From Sclerotiophoma versabilis (taxonomy: Eukaryota > Ascomycota > Dothideomycetes > Pleosporales > Didymellaceae): a DNA stretch of 64,000 bases. How positions within the stretch are numbered: the stretch's first letter is position 1; each line of letters starts with the position of its first letter. The notes under the pieces are model-generated. The model saw only the letters and a list, made by a program, of their open reading frames with translations, was not told where the DNA came from and ran no database searches. The stretch lies in the NCBI GenBank assembly GCA_012274445.1, contig JAAROD010000033.1, positions 2,108,001 through 2,172,000 on the forward strand, read 5' to 3'. The translations under genes were made by a program, and so were the position numbers. This document shows positions 8,740 to 21,356 of the stretch, in pieces.

Positions 8740-11650
8740 TAGAGTTTACTAATAAACTAAGTACTTCTATCTAATATAATTAATCTTAGAAGTTTATATA
8801 GCTAGTATACCTCTTATATAAATATCTAGGTAATATTATCTACTTTAATCTTTTTTAGAAAGACTAAGATTATACCTTTACTTAGTTAGTCTTTTATAAC
8901 TATAAGGTTTATATAGCCTAAGAAAAGTAAAAGACCTATAATAAAGTTAATAGTAAGGTCTTACTATATATAGCTTAGTACTAGTAATAGTTATAGGTAG
9001 CTATATTTTCTATCTTTCTAAGAGGTACTTTATTAGTAGAAATTATAATCTTATATAAAATAGTAGTTATCTTTACTTATCTTTAGCTAGTACTATATTC
9101 CTATAATTATATAGTATATCTCTTTTCTTCTAGAGTATTCTGTTTAGATAGTAAGGTATACTTACTATATAATCTCTATATAGATTAGCTTACTATTAAG
9201 TACCTATATCTAGTTTCTTTATTAAAGCTTATTATTACCTATTACTATATAGTTACCTAAAGAGACTATAAGCTTCTTTATAATTATATTAAGAGACCTT
9301 ATACTACTTTATATAGCCTGTTATATAGCTTAGTAAGTTTTATCTTATTCTACAACTTAGTTCTAGTACTAGGTTATTAGGTTATCTAAGGATAGTAGTT
9401 AAAGCAGATAATTTAGTAGAATAGAGCCTTTTAGTATAATTATTAGCGCCTATATAGGTATAGTGTACGTTAGGTTTTATTAATTAAATAGGATAAGTAT
9501 TATAAACTCTCTACTAGTAAGTCTTTTATTATTCTCTTCTTTAGATATATCTTAATCTCTTATTAAGAGAGTATCTACTTATATATTATTTTTACTAAGT
9601 TAGTATTATATCTTTATATTACTAAACTATAATAAAATCTAAGCCTATTATATATATCTTTTAGTAAGTTTCTATTTCTTTATAAAGTACTCTAGGTTTT
9701 TATAGTTAGTAATAACTTTAAACTTCTATATACTTTATAATTTAGTATTCTATTTTTATAAGTAGAATATTACTATAAGAAGTTCTTTATTATAGATAGA
9801 GTAGTTTACTTTATAAAGTAGAAATTTCTAAAAGAGGTATACTACTATATAAAGGTTACTAGATAAATCTTCTTATAAAAGAGTACCTTCTATAGTAAAG
9901 CTAGAAGAAATATATTCTACTATAGCTATTTACTTAGAGTTAAGAGTAGTAAGGACCTTATCTAACAGAAAGGCTTCTTTTAGGGCCTAGAAAGTATAAT
10001 CTTATTTCTCTATCTATTTAAAGAGAAGATTCTTCTTAGTAAGTTATATAAGTAGTTCTAATAGTATAGTAAAGTCTTTAATAAACTTCTAATAGAAGTT
10101 TATAAACCTAAGAAACTCTTATATACCTTTTACTATAGTAGGTACTTACTATTTCTAAATAGCTTATACTTTCTTAGAGTTTATTAATATACTCTTTTCT
10201 ACTTTTAGAATAAATTCTAGGTACTTTATATACTATACGTTAAATTTATATTTACTAAGTTCTAAGTTTAGCCTAGCTTCTTATAAATATTTAATTACCT
10301 ATTATATATACTTATAGTGCTTCTATAGAGAACTCTTAGTAAAGATTAATATATTATCTAAGTATACTAAGGTAAAATTATCTAGGACCTTTCTTAGGGC
10401 CTAGTTAATATACCTTTAGAAGGTACTAGAAGTATTAGCTAATCTAAAAGGTATTACTAGTAATTTATACAATCTAAATTATATATAGAAAGTAGTTATC
10501 TACTCTTACGCTTCTACTATTCTAATCTTATAAAAAGTAGCTATAATATCTAGTTTAGTATACTAGGTAGCTTATCTAATTATATTTAGAGTCTTCTTAA
10601 TTAGAAGAAGAAAATACTAATTCTTCTTATAGTATTTAGTACTCTATAGTCTATATAGAACTATAATCTACTTCTTAGCTTCTATATAAATAGTATAGGT
10701 AATATAGCTAAAGAGTTACTAGCTCTACTAAATTCTTTTTCTAATAAATCTAGTAATATACAGTGTAAGACTAAGAGCTTATCTTAAGATATAGCGTAAA
10801 AGAGACTGTATAGGACCTCTAGAGTCTTACTATCTACTTTATTTAGTTTAATTATATAATCTACTATTAAGCTATAGTAGAAAGGTAGTTTATTACCTTC
10901 TTCTAGGATAAATAACTTAACGTATAACTAAAGGTATATAGGTAGCACTACTTTAACTTTCTATATAGTTATCTAGGTCTTTAGTTTTAAGGCCTTCTAG
11001 ATATTCTTTATACTAGTAGTAAAGACTTAGATTCCTAAGTTTTTCTTATAGCTCTTTTATATATAGTACTAGAAGGCTACTACTAATACTAGGTAATATT
11101 CTAGTAGAGTAAGCACTTTAGTACTTTATATAGTAATATTATACTATTCTATAGATAGGAGCTTATCCTTAGTACTAATTATACTTCTAATATCTTCTAA
11201 CTATATCTTTCTAAGAATTATATTATAGTTGTATATTAAAGGGGTAATATATACTATAATATAGTATTACTATACACCTCTAATATTAAGAGTAAATTCT
11301 ATAATAGTAGTAATAGTGCTTCTTTAGCTATTAACTTCTTCTATAGTTATAGGTATAATTAGAATATATAGTAAGTTTATCTTCTATATAGACTGTTTAT
11401 TTACTAGGTAATAGGTATAATAACTATTATTAACTATAGTAGTAGCTAGAGTAGCAGAGTTAATAACTATATAAATTAATATTAGTTTAGTTACAGCTAG
11501 TTAATAGAGTAGTAAACGTGTTAACTATATAGGCTTAGGAACTTGTTAAAGAGGCTCTAGTGTACAACTTTTAGCTAGAGCTGTTCTTTTCTCTTATCTT
11601 CTAATAAAGAGGTCTCTTTAGCTAGTTATATAGCTGCTACCTTAGAGATT
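8740..11650 (-). mobile_element. RIP-degraded Gypsy pol (RT, RNase H, integrase), minus strand
   Basis: Read on the minus strand, the RT catalytic box survives as VYLDNILI at about 10355-10375, where the expected YLDD has become YLDN through a G-to-A change. An upstream block near 10550-10680 corresponds to the conserved DYR...LN and KLDI...AAF motifs. RNase H (VNYSIYNKELL) is readable at about 9700-9850 and the integrase start (DRKYSYLQ, then a DFI-like block) at about 8800-9050. The RNase H and integrase parts are the inverted counterpart of 11800-12990. All frames carry multiple stops. Confidence 0.72.
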
Positions 11651-11689
11651 CTTAAGGTTAACTTTTATTTATTTATATAAGCAGGTAAT

Positions 11690-14600
11690 TTAAATAGAAA
11701 AAGAAGTAAGAGTAAGCTATTCTAGCCTTAAAGAAAGCCTTCCTATTAGATAAAGAACTTACTACCTTAGACCTAGAGGGGAAGGCTGTAGTTAAATATA
11801 ATTCCTCTAGCTTTACTATAGGTACTACTTTCTTATAAGAAGATATATTTAGTAACCTCTATATAGTTATATATCTCTTATAAAAGTTCCTCTCTTATAA
11901 AGTAAACTACTCTATTTATAATAAAGAACTTCTAGTAGTAATCTTCTACTTATAGAAATAGAATACTAAACTCTAAAGTATATAAGAGTTTAAAGTTATT
12001 ACTAACTATAAAAACCTTAAGTACTTTACTAAGAAATAAAAGCTTACTAAAAAACACGTATAATAGGCTTAAATTATATCCTAGTTTAGTAATATAAAGA
12101 TCTGCTATAGACTAGAAAAAGAGAATATATAAGCAAACGCTCTATTAAGAAGAAACTAAGATATACTCTAAGAAGAAGATAATAAGTAGCTTACTAGTAG
12201 AGAGTTTATTATACTTATTATATTCTATTAATAGAACCTTACTTATACTACTTTTATATAAATGCCTACTCTTACTATAAAAGACACTATCTTATTAAAC
12301 ACCTTACCTTAGCTACTACCTCTAGATAACTTAATAGCTTATTACTAGAACTAAGCTATAGAAGATAATAAGATATACTTAGCTATATAATAAGCTATTA
12401 AGAATAGTATAAGATCTCTAAATACTATTATAAAAAAGATAGTAGTATTCTTAGGTAACTATATAGTAATAGATAATAATAAACTCTAGTAGAGAAATAG
12501 AACCTAGGTACTAAATAGTAAACCTATCTATATAGGTATTATATAGTAAGTATATCTTATAGTCTAGACAGAATACTCTAAAAGAAAAGAAATCTACTAT
12601 ATAATAGTAAGAATATAGTACTAGCTAGAAATAAGTAAAGATAACTATTACTTTATATAGAACTATAATATTTATTAGTAAAGTACCTCTTAAAAAGATA
12701 GAAAATATAGTTACCTATAACTATTCCTAGTACCTAGCTATATATAGTAAGACCTTATAGTTAATTTTATTACTAGTCTTCTACTATTCTTAGGTTATAT
12801 AAACCTTATAGCTATAAAAGACTAACTAAGTAAGAGTATAATTCTAATTCTCTTAGAGAAGATTAAAGTAGATAATATTACTTAGGTATTTATATAAGAA
12901 GTTTACTAAATATATAGACTTCTATAGTTTATTACCTTAGATAGAGGTACTTATTTTATTAGTAAACTCTAGAGAAGAGTATAATATACTTTATAGATAA
13001 GTAGTATATATAGGTAAGTAGTATGCTTTTACTAAGACTATACTAAAACACTACTTCTCTACTAATACCTTAATAACAGCGCTAGCTAGATATATTAAAA
13101 GAAGCTTAGATATAGCTTATAGTTTAAGCTCTTAGAATTAACCTTAAGCTTTTTATAAAACGTGCTGTAGCTATCTATAATATTTCTAAACCTATACTAT
13201 ATAAATAATGCGCTAGATAATCTTTAGATGCTAATACTATAGCTAACTTATAGAACTTAACTAATACTAAGAAGTAGGTAATTATTAAGTATATACTTAA
13301 GCTAGTTACGTAAGGATTTCCCTCTTAGCTTACAGCTATAGCTAATATAGCTAATTCTTTACGCGCTAAGTATAGTCTAGGCTATATTAGCCTAAACTAG
13401 CCTAGTATGTTTATTAAGCGCTAACTAGAGCTTATAATAAAGTTTAATTAAAAGTATAACTATAAGAGAGCCCTCTGTAAGAATTCTAAGGTAATCTAGA
13501 GCTAGTTTAGCCTAGTAGCTAATATTAAAGCTAAGTATAGTATTTAGAATAATAATACCTATAACTTTAATAAGGCTAGCTTTATAATAGGTATTATATT
13601 AATAGAGGCAGTTATTATAGCTTTAGAGTAATAAGAATAGCTAAAAGTAGTTTAGCTAGGTAATAGAGAGTAGATAATAGTTATACAGAGTGTTAATGCT
13701 AAAAGTTAGGCTATTCTACTCTTTATTATCTTTAAGGCGTGCTACTACCTCTCTTTATAGTATAAAGAGAGGGACCTACCATAGAATTAGAAAATTAGAG
13801 TCTCTAATAATAGCTAAACTACTAATAAGCTTAGTTTAGACTAGCTAAAGCACTTTAACGCGTATATAAAGAAGTATACTATTAGTTACCTACTATCTAC
13901 TAGTTATTAATAGCTATAAGAGCTATAACTTACTTATATTCTAGTAATACTATAAGAATAATAAGATTATTACTACCTATATACCTTCTTACTTATTACA
14001 CCTTCTATAGCCTCTTAATATAGGTTGTTTTACCTCTTTAAAGAAGGTATATAGGCACTAAGCTAAAAACCTTATCTAGAACTAGATTAACTATATTATA
14101 AAGGTTAAGTTTCTACTATGCTTTATAGCAGCCTTTAAGGCTTTATTTACCTCTAGTAATATCTAAAGAGAGTTCTAAGAGGCTAGACTAGTTCTATTTA
14201 ACCTAGAATAGGTTATATTAACTCTTAATATAAAGCTGTATACTCTATTACTATAACTTTCTATTAATAATATACTCTAGCAGTTATAAACCTCTAGTAA
14301 CACTCTAGAACTTAGGTTATAATTAATACTTATAAAGATAAGAATTTAGAGGTATATAAATAGCTTACCTACTTCTATAGTTAAGGCGTTTAAGAAGGTC
14401 TTAAAGAAGGTAGTAATAATTATATATAAGCTAGTGTTAGTATAATAGAAGATTACTAAGCTTTAAGTAGTAAATAAGGCTACCTTATACTAGAAATTAT
14501 ATAAGAGGAAGTAAATTAAGGTAGAAGAGACTCTTATAGTTAAAGAGAGCTAGCAGATAACTACTCTTAAGAAGTTTAGGGCGCGTAGTAATAGTAAGAA

Positions 14601-15700
14601 GTAGAAGAAGAGAGTACGCGCTAAAGTGGCTAAGTTCTTCTAACAACACTATAAACAGTATAGAGAGACTAGGCATAATATGTAAATATATAAGAATAAA
14701 GTAGAAAAGGTCTCTAAGTAATATTAGAGGTTATTCTGCTCTATACAGTGTTATAGTAGGTTGTTATAGGCTATAATAGAGTAGGTTTTAGTATAGTCTT
14801 AGTAAAAGCGCGCTGCTTACCTGTGTATACTGCTTACCTGTAAGGTATATTATAAACTTCTAGGTATATAATAGAACCTTTCTACTATATTCTACCTATA
14901 TATAGATAGACTTACTAAGAGAGCTAATAGTAATATTAAAGTAGTAGTATATATATACGGAAACTAAGTATAAGATAACTAGGCTATACTTACTTTAATA
15001 CTAGAACTAATACTTAACACCTATATAAGCTTAATAACTAGAGTCTTACTCTTCTTACTTTAATATAGGTTTAAGAATATACTATTCTCTCTAGACCTAC
15101 TAGATAACCTAGCTAAAAGTAACCTAATAAATTATATAATAGATTTAAAGAAGTAGGCTAAAATAATTATATAGACCTTATACTAAGTAGTAGACTAGGT
15201 AATTTTAGTAATAATATACTTGTAATAATAATAAAAAGCTTAAGCTAACTATATAAGACAACTAGCGCCTAAATACTCTATTAGAAACTAGGTCTAGCTA
15301 AACCTAAAAAATATTTAGACTAATAGACCTAGTAAAAAGCTAAATTAGAAAAATAGAAAGTTCTAAGTAGCCTATATATAAGACCTCTACTAGGTTAAAC
15401 TTAATATCTTATAGTAGGCTAAGTCCTACTATATTAATTTACTATAACCTACTATAACTAATCTACTACTCTTATAATATAATAATTAAGTACTAAAGGT
15501 AGTTATTCTATAAAATAAAGACTAAGAAGAATACCTAGAATACTTTATTAAAGGTATTATTAATAAATATATATAGAATAGTTAACTATAATATTAAGTT
15601 AAGTAGGTAGGCTATAAAGCTCTAACTTAGAAGCTAAGAGCTAATATTATTAATACTAAAGCCTATAGAAGTTAAATAGCTTATATAAGAGATATATAGC
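11690..15700 (+). mobile_element. RIP-degraded Gypsy pol fragment, split by a Fot1 element
   Basis: Plus-strand remnant starting inside RNase H (VNYSIYNKELLVVIFYL at about 11910-11960). It continues through the integrase zinc-binding and core regions to about 13008. The frame resumes after the inserted Fot1 element: at about 14880-14930 it reads the conserved block around TKRANSNI, then the integrase C-terminal region, then a chromodomain at about 15500-15640 (YQVK, mutated Trp, VGYKAL). The shared order across the gap shows one element interrupted by another. Confidence 0.68.
13011..14823 (+). mobile_element. RIP-degraded Fot1/pogo-type DNA transposon
   Basis: The terminal inverted repeats are about 38 bp: from 13012 AGGTAAGTAGTATGC and, on the minus strand from 14822, AGGTAAGCAGCGCGC. 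Both continue with CTTTTACTAAGACTATAC. The plus-strand frame, with many stops, follows a pogo-family transposase: an HTH region near 13260-13400 and DDE blocks near 13790-14060, including an ILYMPPYLLHLLQPLD-like stretch with mutated Gln and Asp codons near 13970-14030. The 1.8-kb length fits Fot1-like elements. The flanking TA duplication is not clean. Confidence 0.75.
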
Positions 15701-17239
15701 TACCTATAAAAAGACTAGCTAGAAACTAAAAGAAGAACCTTACCTATATTATAAATAGTAACTATATAGAAGAACTATATATACTACTAAGAGCCTACTT
15801 AGTATTACTAAAGTGTCTCTTCTCTACAGAGGCTATAATAGCCTATCTACTAGAATAACTAAAGGTACTAAAAGTACTATTAGTAGACTTAGAAGAAGTA
15901 CCTATATAAGAGTTAGTAAAGTAGTAATAAGTACTACTATTACTCTATATATAGTTAGAGTAAGCCCTATTCTAGTACCTAGTAATAGATATATAGCTAA
16001 GAAAAGCTATAAATATCTTCTTACCTTAGATAGTAGTAGTGTAGTTATTAGTATTTCTAGTAAGGTTAATAGTACTATAGAAGTAAATAATAAAGGCCTT
16101 AAAGTAGAAGAAGTACTAGGTAAGTAGCTAATAAGTATAAATAGTTATATAAGTAATAATAGAAGAGTAATTATAGACTTTTAAACTAAAAAAAGTATTA
16201 TATAAAGACTAGTTATAAAAGTAGAAAAAGTAGTTAGTAATATAATAGATATTAATCTATATAGAATATTAGTAAAGAAAAAGACTATAAAAGAAAAGAG
16301 TACTATATAGAAGTAAATATAAGAACCTAGCAGAGCTTATTAGTAATAGCTTTATCTATAATATACTATATAGTATAGTACTAGTTAAAGTTAGTAGAAC
16401 CTTAAGAAATATTAATATTAGCTAAGATAATACTTCTAGTAGTTATATAAGTAATAGACTAGTAAGTAATATTAATAAGGTAGTTAGAGGTAGTAGAGTA
16501 AGTACTGTTTATAGAGCTACTAGTAGAACCTTAAAGGTAGTTAAGGCTACTACCTAGCTAAAGCTACTAGAACTCTATATACTATAAGCAGGAGTAGATA
16601 TAATAATATATAGAAGTAGAAGATTATTAAAAAGAAAGACTTCTAGAAAAGTATATAAAACCTATAGAATAATTAATAAGTTAAGTATAAGGTAAAGAAA
16701 GAAAAGAGCTTTTAGAAAGAGGTTTATATAGTTTATATAAGAAACTTAAACCTATATACCTCTACTAAGGCTATAAAGGTCTTAAAGTAAAGTTAATAGA
16801 CTAATAGTTACTATATAGAAGAGTAATTATAAGTTAAGTTATAAAATAAGGTAATATAACTAATTAGAACTACTACTAGTACTAGAGCTATATATAAATA
16901 GACTATAATTAGCTAGTACTATATAAGTATAAGTAAAGAAGTATATATATAATAAGATTATAGACCTATAGTAAAACCTAGATTACCTAATTTAGACACT
17001 ATACCTTATTTTAAGAATAGTAGCCTATAGGTAACTATTTTACTATTATATTACTACTTTAAGTTTTATATATAAGCAAACGTGTTAAAGTAAAGAAGAG
17101 AATTATTATAATAGGCTAAGCTCTAAGTATATAAGACTATATACTAAACCTATACACGTAATTATAGAGTATAGCTTAGTATCTTACTATATCTTATATA
17201 AGAAGAGATAATTTCTTCTTTCTTTTTTATCTTTCTACT
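15700..17239. other. Unassigned RIP-degraded sequence
   Basis: AT-rich, CA-depleted sequence with no protein family I recognise. A 104-codon open stretch at 15813-16127 is low-complexity (Ser, Thr, Ile, Val) and explained by base composition. Confidence 0.5.
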
Positions 17240-19470
17240 TCTATAGTATAGAATAAATACATACTTATTAGAAGGCTACTTTAACTCTTAATAGATTCTA
17301 GTAGTCTAAGGCGTACTCTAGTTATAGGTGTAGAAGTAATACTAGCTTTCTATTAAAGTTAGGCTTATTTCTACTTTAGTTATTTCTTACTTATTACTTA
17401 AGCTTCTATTATATAGCATAATTACTAGTATTAAGTTTATTAAAATTATATTTTTACTAATTCTATTAGGATTTACTTAGGTTATTACTCTATTATTATC
17501 CTGCGTAAGTTTAGAGTACTATTTATTATAGTTTTTTATTAATACTCTTAGTAATCTGTTTATAGTTTACTTAGAAGGTAGTATTATTATCTTAAAACTC
17601 TTAATATACTAATTCTACTTCTATATACCTATTAAATTTATATATATCTATATTATACTAACTTTCTTAGTATTAGAGGTATAGATAGTACCTCTATCTA
17701 CTTCTTACCTAGCAGTATTACGTAGTTACTAGAATATTATAGGCTGCTTATGCTTATATACTTTTAATCTCTATTTATATATTTATTCTATCTATACTAA
17801 TAGTTATTCTATTAGATTCTATAGGTACTTCTACTACTTATCTAACTCTTAGTATAGTATAGGTACTTAGCTTTAGATATTCTATATATTCTTATTAGAT
17901 AGTTTAATATAGTTATTATTAGATCTAGTCTTAGAGTCTTCTATAAGACGTCTTATATTATTAGTAAGAATCTTCTATTTATTACTAGTATCTATATTTC
18001 TATAGTTAAGTATATTAAGTTATTAAACTACTTTATTCTTTAATTAATAATTCTTAGTATAGTAGCCTTACTTACTATAACTATAATAAGTTATACTAGA
18101 CTTGTCTTTATTATAGCTATACTTTTTCTTATTCTATTATCTTAGTAGCAGTTCTTTATTAAGGTTTAAGAGGCCTATAGCTTTTATTCTAAAGTATCTA
18201 CTCTATATATTATTATAGATATATTAACCTATATTAGACTAGTAGTAGTTATATTCTTCTTAGTTCTCTTAGTATAGGTTATTATTATACTACTAGTTTT
18301 ATAGTTATAAGTAGTTATTTATATTACCTATAACTTATACTTATAGGTTTTTTTCTAACTCTAGGTAAAGCTTATAGAGATAAGTATTAATATTAATAGC
18401 TTTATTTTCTAAGTCTTTAAAGCTTCTAACTACTATACTAGTACGTATAAGTTCTTTCTTAACCTTAAGCTCTAGACTCTACCTAAATATAGTTATTAGA
18501 GTAGTATTATCCTAGTTAGTATTATAAGTAATAGCTTAGAAGTTAGTAGTATAGTCTATAACTAATATAGTCTGCTAAATAGTCTAGATATTACGCCTAG
18601 TAATAATAGGTTTATTAATAACTCTAAAGATCTATTAGATCTTAGTCTTAAATTCTATAAAGTTATTAAGCTATATATTATCTTTAAGAGAAGTAGTCTT
18701 ACTTATCTTATTCTAAATAAAAGGCTAAATCTATTTAAAGGCTTTACTGCGTATGTATAATACAGCTAGCTTAACCTTATTTTCTTCTTTAATAGATACG
18801 CCTTAAAAGGTAAAGAATAAGTTTAACTAAAGAAGCTAATTCTTAAGCTTAGAACAGTTTCTATTATAGAGGTTAGGTTTAGTAACCTTAAGGCTAGCTA
18901 AGTTGCGTGTATTAGTAGAGTTACTAGAGGTAGTATAATCTTCTAATATATTACTTATATTAGAGGTGTTTAAAATATTAAAGTTGTACTTTAGTTAAAG
19001 ACTATAAGCACTAGTTTTATTAGTTCTTAGGTATAAACAGCGCGCAGTAGATTAGGTAGAGTTATTACCTAGTAAAACACTATAATAATAGAGGGTAATA
19101 ATAAGTAGTATAGAGTAGACTATCTAGCTTAAAAGTTAGGTTAAACTTCTAAAGATAAACTTAATTAATAAGGTTAAATATAAACTATAAGAGTTATATT
19201 TCTACTTACTATATACTAATAAATATTCTATTTAGGTTCTAATATTCTAGTATTATTCTAACTTAGTATATTATAGAATATTATAGGATTCTTTAGAATA
19301 TATATAATATATTCTATAGTAGCATTCTACTAAGAGATTAGAATAGGTAGAGTAGCGTATTATTAGTTTCTGTATTACTAACCTTCTTAAAGACTATTAG
19401 GTTGTTTCTAAGTGTTATTAATTCTTTCTTCTCTTATCTTCTACTATACTACCTCTTAAGGTTTATAATA
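17240..19470 (-). mobile_element. RIP-degraded copy of the young Gypsy element (LTR and gag)
   Basis: Aligns collinearly and in the same orientation with about 690-2720 of the young element at an offset of roughly 16.5 kb. For example GGATTTACTTAGGTT is shared at about 908 and 17470, and the gag-start and LTR-end segments match. Differences are overwhelmingly C-to-T and G-to-A. The gag frame is destroyed, including the zinc knuckle near 18050-18090. Pro-pol is not found immediately to the left. Confidence 0.85.
18976..19470 (-). repeat. RIP-degraded Gypsy LTR, minus orientation
   Basis: Begins TATTATAAACC at 19470 and ends at 18976. R-U5 matches the young LTR and U3 matches the plus-orientation LTR at 5110-5609. 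The two degraded LTRs therefore form a 0.5-kb inverted repeat 13 kb apart and must belong to separate insertions. Confidence 0.78.
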
Positions 19471-19639
19471 GAAGCTAGAGTAAACTATCTACTACTTCTT
19501 AAGCTAAGTAGAGCTTCTTTACAGTAAACTTATAGGCTTATACTAGAAGCTATACTAAAAAACAAAGTATTAAAACTTACCTGTAAAGTAGTTAGACTTG
19601 TAACAAGACTAGAAGTATTATAGTAGTATAATATTATAG

Positions 19640-20010
19640 TCTTCTAGAGCCTTCTATAAAGCACATACTTATATAGCTGTTATAGAATAAGAGAAGAAAG
19701 TAGAAGAGCTAAAAAAGGTAGAGATAAAGAAGTTAGTAGCTGTAAATAAGCTATATAAACAGAAGATTACAGAAGAGAAGCGTATAGCATAGGTAAGAGA
19801 GAAGGAAGAGCAAGACTAGGTTAAAGCTAAGAAGGTAGAAGAAGTAGCTAAACGTAAAGCTAAAAGAGAGTGTTAGAAGTAAGCCTGTAACGCTTAGAAA
19901 GCTATATAATTACTCTAAACAGGCAAAATAAGGCCTTATAGCAGCTATAGTTAAGTTTAGCTAAGAAATATAGTAGTGCTGCTGCGCGTAGTTGTCCTGT
20001 TGCTAGCTAG
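19640..20010 (+). pseudogene. Degraded basic coiled-coil C-terminus, probably of a DDE transposase
   Basis: A plus-strand frame with a few TAG stops encodes a Lys/Glu-rich stretch (EEKRIA, KAKKVEEVAKRKAKRE) typical of the tail of Fot1-like transposases. The evidence is compositional only; no catalytic motif is present. It could also be another charged protein fragment. Confidence 0.3.
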
Positions 20011-20160
20011 CGTTCTTTAGCTCCTCTACCTATATACAACAGCTGTAGCCGCAAGATTGCTTTACTAAGTAGATTTAGGTAAGACAATTTGTTGCATAGG
20101 TCTATAGAGTACTCTACTAAAAAGTCTTGTAATAACAACTATTGTATGTAGCTCTACAGC

Positions 20161-21356
20161 CTTATTTTGTGATGCCTATAAAGGGGTCGGAACGATCGAT
20201 GGCTGAATCCGATCATTGGGTGCACGGACACGGTAGGTATCGTGCACGAGCTGATGAAACACGTTAAAACACGTTAAGAGATAGATCTGGTGACCACGAT
20301 CCAATGACCGACCGCCAGTAAGACACTGCCATGAAATCATCTTTGTCACCACTCGAATCGCAGTTCACAGAATTAGACTGGATAGGGATCGGGAAATGAC
20401 GCGTAACCAAATTGAATGCAGTCGTAAATCAACCAAAGTTGATGCTCACCAGAACACATTTCATTGTAGACCCTGCAATACAACCCTCATACATACATAT
20501 GATTACCCTCAGTCATAGCTATTGAGCTGTAGATAGCGCAAAAGCCTGTCTTCCAATTCGTTCCCGTAGAGCGGCGCGGGTATTGAGTGTCAGGTCTCAT
20601 ATGCGAACGGGATCGTAGCCGCCAAAGCGGCTCCCAAACTGGATGGCGTTTAGAGAGCATGGAGTTTGCATCCCCGTCAAATTACATGGATGCTGATATG
20701 GCCCCCTCTCGAAGACACTCTTTGGTGTTGAACTAACTTCAATAGTGTCAAAGTACTGCTGGTTCTTACTAGTCTACACGTCCTACTTGTCTACACGTCC
20801 TGCAGCCGTTCTCGTTACAGGAGCCTGCGCCAATAGGAACAAATTAACGACACTTAGTACGCGAGGCGGGCGGAGAGAACAGTATTATCTGCAATGGCAT
20901 TGCCGATAGTTCGCCTGCACCCGCACTGGCTGCTTCTTTTGGTGGATGTCTAATACCAGCATGTGCAAAGGCACGTCCTTGCTTCCGTTGCGGCTGATTA
21001 ACAAGCTTAGGACCTTGCAATTTTACACGATAGTTTATAGTATGATCTGTACACATAGTTCAGACTTCTTAAGTGATTTCGAGAACATAATTTAGTACTA
21101 AATTATCCCATTAGCACACTGCTTTCTAATACCGTAAATCATTTGTTAAAGCTCTAAAGTTGTGCGAGTCCATTATTGTGAGAAATGCTTAGACGTCTAG
21201 AGACGCTGCTCAACAACTATGTTTTATTCTTCACATGTTTGACTATGTACAGAATTAAGCGACCAAGCGATGACAGAGCTAACTATGTCTGCTAGCGCTT
21301 ACTTATGAGTGTATCATACGCTAATCTGGAACAGACCAGCTGTTCTATTAATACTT
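20161..21356. other. Intergenic region, right edge of island to protease gene
   Basis: Normal base composition. No convincing gene. A short minus-strand frame at 20844-21056 has no supporting features. A direct repeat of CTACACGTCCT occurs near 20770-20800. Presumably contains the terminator of the protease gene. Confidence 0.5.

Larger units (their letters stand above)
2968..20160. other. AT-rich RIP-mutated transposon island
   Basis: About 17 kb of very AT-rich DNA made of nested, decayed retroelements and DNA transposons. Recognisable reading frames are interrupted mostly by TAG and TAA at positions where related proteins have Gln (CAG/CAA) or Trp (TGG). That is the expected outcome of CA-to-TA changes on either strand, i.e. 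repeat-induced point mutation. CG and CA dinucleotides are rare while TA is abundant. No host gene is visible inside. The left edge is sharp at the young LTR; the right edge is a return to normal composition at about 20160. Confidence 0.9.

Noticed and set aside
15813..16127. A 104-codon open frame inside the AT-rich island
   Set aside because: Low-complexity Ser/Thr/Ile/Val composition fits random translation of RIP-mutated DNA; no motif, leader or splice context.
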